Part shown: one piece after another, positions 1 to 4,870 of the stretch
Layout: every line of letters starts with the position of its first letter
Numbering within the stretch: the first letter of the stretch is position 1
From: Desulfurococcales archaeon ex4484_217_1
GTDB taxonomy: Archaea; Thermoproteota; Thermoprotei_A; EX4484-217-1
NCBI GenBank assembly: GCA_002254745.1
Contig: NJED01000063.1
Span: 1 to 5,263, forward strand
Reading direction: 5' to 3'
Length of the DNA: 5,263 nucleotides
The notes under the pieces: model-generated
The model's database searches: none
What the model saw: only the letters and a program-made list of their open reading frames with translations
Told to the model about the DNA's origin: nothing
Made by a program: the position numbers and the translations under genes

Positions 1-1046
1 ACACCATATATTCCGCCAGCTTCCCATCTGAAAGAGGGTCCTGCTTGGTCAAACCATTTGATAGGTAATGATTCTTCGCTTAGAATTTCCTTTGAGAAGA
101 ACTGGTAAAATGGTTCACACTGCGCGAAACATAGGAAATATGATGGCGGTTTAACGTATTTCCCAACTTCTTCGGCAGGAGCTTTATTGGTAACGTACAT
201 GTAATCTATTAGCTCTTCAAATTCGGCAATATCGTATGAAACTGGCAGGGATGCGAAAAGCATTGAGTTTATTGTTCCTCTTAAATGACCTGTTCTAAGA
301 CCTACTTCTAAAGGATACATTTTGGGGAATGTAGCTTCCCGAAAACCTAGAGGCTTAAGTACTTCATTCAAAAATATGTTCTTTACCATGCTAAGGAGGT
401 AGGTGAAAGGTGGAGTGTATATCCACTGTCCAATAGAGAACCTCTTAATCCAACCTATTTCCTCAAGAATCTTGTTAGGATCATCTTTAAACGGAGGTAT
501 TTTCCTCTTAACGCCGCTTTCCTTGACCAAATACCAGTGTTCTGCTTTACCTCCCCATAGGAGTCTTTGTTCTTTCTCATAAAGTAGCTTAATTAACCTA
601 TCAACTATGGGTTTTTTAATATCACTTTCCTCTAAAGTACTCAGGTAAATCAGCGTTCTACCATTACTAACTTCAACATTTTTAACATAGGGTACTTTAA
701 GTGAAACTTTATGTTCACCTTCAAGCTCAATAACGACATCTTCTAAAATGATATTTCTAATACCTATTCTGTACTTTTTACCTAAAACTTCAGCTAATTT
801 CTTTCTTGCTCTAAGAGCTGCATCATGAATCTTAACTCTGCGTCCACTAACAACGTTAAAAACTAAGATATTACTATCGGCAATCGCATACCTTACTATT
901 TTAGCTCCATATTCGGGTTTACCTACGCCTTTAACCAGAACGGTCTTATTTAGTTCATCAACAATGCTGCTTAGCTCTGATTTCAGTTTTTCAGAAGCAG
1001 GTTTACTTAAAACATATAATATTTTCCCAGTAAACTTCATATTCAT
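1..1046 (-). CDS. serS: Type-2 (methanogenic-type) seryl-tRNA synthetase, C-terminus outside window
   Basis: Class II aminoacyl-tRNA synthetase that charges tRNA-Ser with serine in the cytoplasm. I translated 348 codons from the minus strand, open to the left edge. The sequence follows the Methanosarcina barkeri type-2 enzyme as I remember it along its whole length. The N-terminal tRNA-binding domain (about residues 1-165) includes RVKIHDAALRARKKLAE and GKKYRIGIRNI. The catalytic core begins near KAEHW (168) and GQWIY (206). AQCEPF (308-313) carries Cys310, equivalent to zinc ligand Cys306 of M. barkeri. Class II motif 2 is FRWEAGG, with Arg340 and Glu342. The family is about 500 residues long, so roughly 150 residues are missing, including the other two zinc ligands and motif 3. 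An in-frame TAG lies directly before the ATG at 1046. A second ATG at 1040 is better spaced from an AGGT ribosome-binding-like sequence and may be the true start. The gene is divergent from vapB. Family assignment is confident; serine specificity is inferred. Confidence 0.9.
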   Translation of the reverse strand, partial: MNMKFTGKILYVLSKPASEKLKSELSSIVDELNKTVLVKGVGKPEYGAKIVRYAIADSNILVFNVVSGRRVKIHDAALRARKKLAEVLGKKYRIGIRNIILEDVVIELEGEHKVSLKVPYVKNVEVSNGRTLIYLSTLEESDIKKPIVDRLIKLLYEKEQRLLWGGKAEHWYLVKESGVKRKIPPFKDDPNKILEEIGWIKRFSIGQWIYTPPFTYLLSMVKNIFLNEVLKPLGFREATFPKMYPLEVGLRTGHLRGTINSMLFASLPVSYDIAEFEELIDYMYVTNKAPAEEVGKYVKPPSYFLCFAQCEPFYQFFSKEILSEESLPIKWFDQAGPSFRWEAGGIYG

Positions 1047-1082
1047 CTACCTAAAGTTCCCGGTATTATGAAGACAAAGCCA

Positions 1083-1099
1083 AACATATAACTTTATCG
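1083..1099 (-). promoter_or_regulatory. Archaeal BRE/TATA-like promoter of the seryl-tRNA synthetase gene
   Basis: Read on the minus strand, this is CGATAAAGTTATATGTT: an A-rich BRE-like stretch followed by TTATAT. It lies about 40 bases before the start codons at 1046/1040. Archaeal transcription normally begins about 25 bases after the TATA box, which would give a leader of about 20 bases. Inferred from position and consensus only. Confidence 0.5.
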
Positions 1100-1151
1100 A
1101 CAAACCAAGAACCACAAAGTCTATAACCTCTAGCTCTTCACAACAAGCATG

Positions 1152-1168
1152 GGATAAGCTTTAATACA
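1152..1168 (+). promoter_or_regulatory. Archaeal BRE/TATA-like promoter of vapBC
   Basis: GGATAAGCTTTAATACA contains a BRE-like ATAAG followed by the TATA-like CTTTAATAC, about 40 bases before the vapB ATG. The predicted transcription start, near 1187-1190, leaves a leader of about 15 bases. That leader contains AGGG at 1191-1194, eight bases before the ATG, which could serve as a weak ribosome binding site. Many VapB proteins repress their own promoter, but I see no clear inverted repeat here. Confidence 0.5.
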
Positions 1169-1202
1169 ACAAATACTCTTAACCATACATAGGGTTTACC
1201 GT

Positions 1203-1475
1203 ATGGAAGGTAAGGTGAAAACAAGTATCGTAATTAATCGTGAACTCTGGGAAGAACTCAAGTCTAAAGTTGGAAGTGAAAAAGGATTAAAAATGCTTAG
1301 TAAAGTAGTTGAAGAAGCAATTGAAGACGAATTATGCGAGCTCATAATTATGAAAGCTCTGAGTAAAATGCTGAAACCCGAAAAGAAAATACCGTTAACA
1401 ATAGTAGCTATTAAACCCAAAGTGCCAACTAATGCCGGGAAAGTAGTTAGGAAGATGAGGGAGTCGAGAACTTGA
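1203..1475 (+). CDS. vapB: VapB-like ribbon-helix-helix antitoxin
   Basis: Antitoxin partner of the PIN-domain toxin that follows. The 90-residue protein begins with a short strand, KTSIVIN (6-12). Two helices follow, RELWEELKSKVG (13-24) and GLKMLSKVVEEAIEDEL (28-44). This is the strand-helix-helix pattern of ribbon-helix-helix DNA-binding dimers, in which the strand pair enters the major groove. The C-terminal half (about 45-90) is Lys-rich and includes a hydrophobic stretch LTIVAI near 65-70. By family precedent it would wrap around the toxin and block its active site. The stop TGA overlaps the TTG start of the toxin gene by four bases, so the two are probably translated together. The main support is the toxin context, because RHH domains are short and poorly conserved. 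Alternative: another small RHH regulator. Confidence 0.8.
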   Translation: MEGKVKTSIVINRELWEELKSKVGSEKGLKMLSKVVEEAIEDELCELIIMKALSKMLKPEKKIPLTIVAIKPKVPTNAGKVVRKMRESRT

Positions 1476-1921
1476 CAATAGTCTATCTAGACTCAAGCGC
1501 TATAGTAAAACGCTACATACTGGAGCCTGGAAGCGAAATAGCAAGTGAAGTATATTATAAAGCATTAAGTGGAGATCTTACAATCTCCTTTTCAGCATGG
1601 AATATAGGTGAAGTTCTCGGAGTACTTGACAAGTATCATAGAAGAGGGTGGCTAGGTAGAGAAGACTATGAAAAAGCCAGATACCAGTTCATAGGCGAAA
1701 CAGTTAGACTATTAAAGTTAAGACTATTAAAAATAATCCCGGTTAAAACAAAGCTACTTATCCAAACATGGTCTCTTATCGAAAAACATCACATATATGG
1801 AGCAGATGCTTTACAAATAGTATCTGCGAAGTATGTAAAAGCAAGTAAACTATATACAGGGGATAAACAAGTACAGGAGGTAGCAGCAAAAGAGGGAATT
1901 AATAGCGCATATGTAGGTTAA
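1472..1921 (+). CDS. vapC: VapC-like PIN-domain ribonuclease toxin
   Basis: Predicted magnesium-dependent endoribonuclease toxin of a type II toxin-antitoxin module. The 149-residue protein is full length for a VapC. PIN-domain acidic residues are visible in order: Asp7 in VYLDSSAIVKRY, Glu47 in NIGEVL, Asp112 in GADALQ, and Asp131 in LYTGDKQ. Together they form the metal-binding pocket, and none appears to be lost, so the enzyme is probably active. VapC toxins studied in other organisms cleave initiator tRNA, other tRNAs or ribosomal RNA; the target here cannot be read from sequence. The start is TTG, overlapping the vapB stop in TTGA, with GAGGGAG about 10 bases upstream inside vapB. A rare start at a 4-base overlap is typical of coupled translation that keeps toxin below antitoxin. 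No obvious T-rich terminator follows directly. Confidence 0.9.
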   Translation: MTIVYLDSSAIVKRYILEPGSEIASEVYYKALSGDLTISFSAWNIGEVLGVLDKYHRRGWLGREDYEKARYQFIGETVRLLKLRLLKIIPVKTKLLIQTWSLIEKHHIYGADALQIVSAKYVKASKLYTGDKQVQEVAAKEGINSAYVG

Positions 1922-2146
1922 AAGAAAAACAACTCAAATACATCGCTTACATGTCTAAACGTAGTTCATGTCCCAATTACAGTTGGATCATTCATTCTTT
2001 ACTTCTGAGGAGAACATGTTGGTTTTTGCTGTTGAGAACTGTGTTTACGGTTGTGGTGGTGGGGTTGGTGGTTTTTCGATTTTAAGCTTGAGGTTTGGTT
2101 TGTTGATGAGTATGTTCCAGAGTAGGGTTTGAAGGGTTGAAGCGTT
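1922..2146. other. Region without a convincing gene, ending in a G/T-rich tract
   Basis: Gap between vapC and the broken gene. The first about 90 bases show nothing recognisable. From about 2017 the plus strand becomes strongly G and T rich, including six runs of two or more G at 2049-2071. A 38-codon frame (ATG at 2016, TGA at 2130-2132) follows a good GAGGAG sequence at 2007-2012, but its product is Gly-rich and unrecognised. Another frame here reads a short hydrophobic stretch (RTVFTVVVVGLVVF) before stops. Both could be remnants of a decayed membrane-protein gene. I do not call a gene. Confidence 0.4.
2049..2071 (+). other. Possible two-tetrad G-quadruplex motif
   Basis: Six runs of at least two G, separated by 1-4 bases, occur within 23 bases on the plus strand. 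This satisfies a loose two-layer G-quadruplex pattern, which is weak compared with three-layer motifs. The surrounding G/T-rich tract (about 2017-2160) could alone explain it. Confidence 0.3.
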
Positions 2147-2631
2147 TTGGGCAGGTTTGGGAAAGCTGTTGGAATGGCTTTAGCCCTAATAGTTCCCACC
2201 TTGGTTTCTCTCTTCGCGTTCACCCTATACATGCTGAGCTTAAGCGGTAGCGTTAGCGGTTTAACAAGGTACGCCGGGAACACCCGTACGGTTTCAAAGT
2301 CTACGGGGGATGGGGGGTAACGTCTGATAGGGGATGGATTAGGTTCTACAGGAACGCTACCGGGGTTTACCTTGCGGAGCAGGTTACGTTCCACAAGCTT
2401 TTCGTAACTCTTAAAACTAAAGGTGTTGGCGAGGGGGAGGTTTGGCTTTACGGTAGGCTTGAAGGCTATGCTTTCAACCTGTTACAGCTACCTAGGAGTG
2501 TAGAAGATAAAACGTGCGAAATAAAGTTTCTAGGAGGCCTCGTATATGTTGCTAACGCAACCCTACAATACCAAATAGGGTGTTTGAAAGGAGAATGCAC
2601 TATGAAACACATGTGGAACTCAGAACACTAG
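2147..2631 (+). pseudogene. Frameshifted gene for a membrane-anchored, beta-rich surface protein (pilin-like?)
   Basis: The two halves lie in different frames. The first, from TTG at 2147 (or ATG at 2174) to TAA at 2318-2320, starts with basic residues (Arg3, Lys6). A hydrophobic segment follows, AVGMALALIVPTLVSLFAF and onward, then a Ser/Gly/Thr-rich linker. The second half is open in the -1 frame from 2257 to TAG at 2629-2631 and has no usable start of its own. It is rich in alternating beta-type residues and aromatics, with two Asn-Ala-Thr sequons and three Cys. A one-base slip in the G6 run at 2312-2317 joins the halves into about 161 residues. A short basic N-terminus, one hydrophobic segment and a beta-rich tail with sequons suggest a pilin-like or otherwise anchored external protein. 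GKAVG only nearly fits the archaeal class III signal motif. It may be a pseudogene, a sequencing error or a true frameshift gene. I do not recognise the family. Confidence 0.5.
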
Positions 2632-2677
2632 TCAGCACTAGGACTATACATAACCATGATACCGGAAAACGATAAAC

Positions 2678-2700
2678 TTTTGTTTTTAACTTTTCCCTTT
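2678..2700 (+). terminator. T-rich transcription termination tract
   Basis: A plus-strand stretch of repeated T runs (TTTTGTTTTT, then TTTT and TTT) begins 47 bases after the stop of the frameshifted gene. Archaeal RNA polymerase terminates readily on such U-rich stretches without a hairpin. It would separate the plus-strand transcript from the convergent AbiE-like operon, whose toxin gene ends at 2783. Confidence 0.45.
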
Positions 2701-2782
2701 GTCTCTTCCGCTTAATGCTTTGTTGTGGGGATAAATATTACAGTTTTAGTAGTTTTTCTTCTCCGCTACTTCCATGTTTACC

Positions 2783-3919
2783 TTATCTAACTGGGAAACC
2801 TAGTTTCTCTAGCTTATTTATTACATGTGTTACTTGGGGTTCGCTTATTCTAAACTTCGCTATAACGTCTTTTCTCCTTATTTTCTCTCCAACTACTATT
2901 TTGTATGCTATGTAGTCTTCGGGTGTTTGCTCACACAGTTCTAACGTGTTACTGTATGCTGTTAAAACTATTGAAACCCATTCCCGAAGTTTTCCTCTTA
3001 AGTGGGGAACATATTCTACGAGTTCTCTAAACTTATTTGGGTCGATAAGTGTTTGCAGCATTACAAGTCTTACCGATTTTATCCCGTATTTTAAATCTAT
3101 GTTCAACCCGTTTAACGAGTTAACTAATTTTTCCCTACTGTAGTTTTTAACTAGAAACGCTATGGTTAAGTCGTAAACGTCTCTTACCTTAACAGTTCTT
3201 CTTCCACCAATTTTTCCAGATAAAACCCCTTTACTAATTAGCCCCGATAAAATAGCTTCAACCTTACTAGCTAAAAGGTCTTCTAAAGCGAAAACAGTAA
3301 CCGTGAATGGTGGTGGCAGTTCAATCCATTTAGTTAAGTTTATAGCTGGGTTCTTGTAGATCTTTTCCTCTAAGGGGTTTGCATGGGTTTTCTCGCCCTT
3401 AAACACGGTTACCTCTATTTCGTAAACTCTAGGTAGTTTGTGTTTATTCTCTAACCACCATTTGTTAAAGCCTTTACTTTTCTTTACTGTGAAAGGGAGT
3501 ATGTCTGGGATTTTTCTCCCACCCATAATCTGCTTGGGTGCGGCTATTCTGAACTTGTAAACTGTATTGTTCCCCCTAACACCCTTATATGTTAAACCCT
3601 GAATTACGGCCTCGTACTTCCCAATACCTACTGTTCTATAGTATTCCCTGTTTTTCAAGCATAGGTTAACGTATTTAGTGAATTCTCCAGCACCTACATT
3701 TATTAAGTACAGGTCTATGTCTCTTGAAAATCTTCTTAGATTTCTCGGGAAGTATATGTCGTTTAGACCTGTTCCCCCTCCTAGAACGTATTTGAACCCG
3801 TATTTCCTGCTTGCCTCGGATATGCTCCATAACGCTAGGTACTTAGCAATATCGGTTAAGTACCACTGTAAACTATATCCATGTTTCGCAATGTTTTCCA
3901 GTTCAGTCAAGTACATCAC
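2783..3919 (-). CDS. AbiEii/MenT-type nucleotidyltransferase toxin with C-terminal helix-turn-helix
   Basis: Predicted toxin of a type IV (AbiE-like) toxin-antitoxin pair. The 378-residue protein has the DNA polymerase beta-type nucleotidyltransferase signature. A glycine loop, VLGGGTGL (45-52), is followed by RRFSRDIDL (62-70) with the metal-binding pair Asp67/Asp69. EIEVTV (167-172) probably supplies a third acidic residue. Further family blocks are LEDLLASKVEAIL (212-224, Lys219) and RDVYDL (246-251). All catalytic motifs look intact. Known relatives transfer nucleotides; mycobacterial MenT enzymes modify tRNA 3' ends. The last about 35 residues (RRKDVIAKFRISEPQVTHV and following) form a helix-turn-helix pattern, which I do not associate with the standard family. 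Start is GTG at 3919 or ATG at 3916, overlapping the antitoxin stop by 17 or 14 bases, so translation is likely coupled. The substrate is unknown. Confidence 0.85.
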   Translation of the reverse strand: MMYLTELENIAKHGYSLQWYLTDIAKYLALWSISEASRKYGFKYVLGGGTGLNDIYFPRNLRRFSRDIDLYLINVGAGEFTKYVNLCLKNREYYRTVGIGKYEAVIQGLTYKGVRGNNTVYKFRIAAPKQIMGGRKIPDILPFTVKKSKGFNKWWLENKHKLPRVYEIEVTVFKGEKTHANPLEEKIYKNPAINLTKWIELPPPFTVTVFALEDLLASKVEAILSGLISKGVLSGKIGGRRTVKVRDVYDLTIAFLVKNYSREKLVNSLNGLNIDLKYGIKSVRLVMLQTLIDPNKFRELVEYVPHLRGKLREWVSIVLTAYSNTLELCEQTPEDYIAYKIVVGEKIRRKDVIAKFRISEPQVTHVINKLEKLGFPVR

Positions 3920-4661
3920 CTAGTTTTGCCGTTATTTCAGCTATGTTTAATGGTTTATCTAGTTCTATGTTTTCAGGTATCTTGAATAGTGGTTTGGTGT
4001 TTAGTGTTTCCGAAACTATGTAGTCTACTGTGTATAGTCTTTTCTCTAAACCTAGTTTCCTACATGTTTCTAGAAGTTTTTCAGGATCAATACTGTCTTT
4101 AACGTAGTAATATGTTTCAAACGCGATACCTCTGTAATACCAGTAGTCGTTTCTAAGAATATCGGCTAAGCTTTGCTCTAAACTTGCTTCCCTAATTTTA
4201 AACCCAAATACTGTTTCCTCCTCCTCGTAATCTACGAACTGTTCTAGGGGGTATGCTAGGACAATTGTTTTAGAGAGAGGAGCGTTAAATAAGCTAGATG
4301 GCCTACTGTAAACAATTATGTCTTCTTTTAAACCGATAATTGAGGCGAAAATACATTCGTTTTCTTCTGGAACATATACTTCAAATATTGGTAGTTCAGA
4401 GTAGGGGTTCGGTACGAGTTCCCCAGCAATCTTCATTCCAGTAAGTACTCCTCCTGAAGCATTTAGAGCTTTAAGTACGACGTATTCGCTAGTTTTCCTC
4501 CTATAGTAGATTTTCCAAGCGAATGGAGAGTAAGGGTTAACATAAACTCTTCCACTATCTTCCTCTAAAACACCTAGCTCCCTAAGTCTCCTAACCATTA
4601 AACACACAGTACTCCTACTCTTACCCTTCATCTCTTCTAAAACTATCTCAGAAAACATCAT
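3903..4661 (-). CDS. AbiEi-like winged-helix antitoxin / transcriptional regulator
   Basis: Probable antitoxin and autorepressor of the overlapping AbiEii-like toxin gene. The 252-residue protein begins with a winged helix-turn-helix. SRSTVCLMVRRLRELGVL (15-32) covers the recognition helix and GRVYVNPYSPF (37-47) the wing. The rest follows the AbiEi C-terminal pattern: EASLEQSLADIL (158-169) resembles the conserved segment in which the family often has PEKAL, and later helices include DPEKLLETCRKLGLEKRLY (192-210). Family members repress their own promoter through the N-terminal domain and neutralise the toxin without stable binding to it. ATG 4661 is chosen because an in-frame TAA lies shortly upstream and AGGGGG sits seven bases before it. 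An immediately following second ATG at 4658 is possible. The overlap with the toxin gene and the shared strand support the pairing. Identity is moderately confident because antitoxin sequences diverge quickly. Confidence 0.75.
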   Translation of the reverse strand: MMFSEIVLEEMKGKSRSTVCLMVRRLRELGVLEEDSGRVYVNPYSPFAWKIYYRRKTSEYVVLKALNASGGVLTGMKIAGELVPNPYSELPIFEVYVPEENECIFASIIGLKEDIIVYSRPSSLFNAPLSKTIVLAYPLEQFVDYEEEETVFGFKIREASLEQSLADILRNDYWYYRGIAFETYYYVKDSIDPEKLLETCRKLGLEKRLYTVDYIVSETLNTKPLFKIPENIELDKPLNIAEITAKLGDVLD

Positions 4662-4668
4662 TCCACTT

Positions 4669-4674
4669 CCCCCT
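4669..4674 (-). promoter_or_regulatory. Strong ribosome binding site of the AbiEi-like gene
   Basis: Read on the minus strand, AGGGGG lies seven bases before the ATG at 4661. It supports that start over any upstream codon, since the frame is closed by TAA a few codons earlier. It is stronger than the site before the downstream toxin gene, which fits more antitoxin than toxin being made. Confidence 0.55.
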
Positions 4675-4698
4675 ACTACTTACCATTAGAGTTGCAGA

Positions 4699-4714
4699 AG
4701 TATAAAAGTTTTCT
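4699..4714 (-). promoter_or_regulatory. Archaeal BRE/TATA promoter of the AbiE-like operon
   Basis: On the minus strand, AGAAAACTTTTATACT shows an A-rich BRE-like stretch followed by CTTTTATA. It ends about 38 bases before the ATG at 4661. A transcription start about 25 bases downstream of the box would fall near 4680 and give a leader of about 20 bases. It is the best promoter match in the intergenic region. Confidence 0.6.
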
Positions 4715-4731
4715 AATGCTAATTAAACTAG

Positions 4732-4743
4732 TTCAATATTGAA
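4732..4743. promoter_or_regulatory. Perfect 12-base palindrome, candidate operator of the AbiE-like operon
   Basis: TTCAATATTGAA is its own reverse complement and lies about 20 bases upstream of the AbiE-like TATA box. AbiEi proteins are known to bind inverted repeats near their promoters, so it may be an operator or an activator site. It is short and the region is very A/T rich (15 G+C in the 60 bases at 4681-4740), so chance is possible. Confidence 0.35.
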
Positions 4744-4870
4744 TACGTTCCAAACTTTAATATTCTAAGATGAACATTAAACACATTTCAACAGTTAAAC
4801 AAGGGAAAGTAAGCTTCTGCTGAAGAAACTATCTAAAACATGGAGGACTATTTTTACTAGGGCTGAAACC

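Noticed and set aside
1196..1420. Minus-strand 74-codon Ser-rich hydrophobic frame
   Set aside because: It lies opposite vapB, which has a clear RHH pattern and overlaps vapC in the normal operon arrangement.
2016..2132. Plus-strand 38-codon frame with ATG preceded by GAGGAG
   Set aside because: The start signal is good, but the product is a short Gly-rich peptide with no recognisable features in a skewed tract. It is described in the regional entry and not called as a gene.
1999..2394. Minus-strand open frame of 131 codons rich in Pro, His, Ser and Gln
   Set aside because: It overlaps the frameshifted plus-strand gene. Its composition is what the complement of a G/T-rich tract gives by chance, and it shows no domain or convincing ribosome binding site.
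2715..3923. Several plus-strand frames of 65-81 codons
   Set aside because: All lie largely within the AbiEii-like toxin gene on the opposite strand and have low-complexity Ser/Phe/Leu-rich products.
4813..4824. CTTC-TGCT-GAAG small hairpin
   Set aside because: The stem is only four base pairs and does not extend; it is too weak to call a terminator or transposon end.
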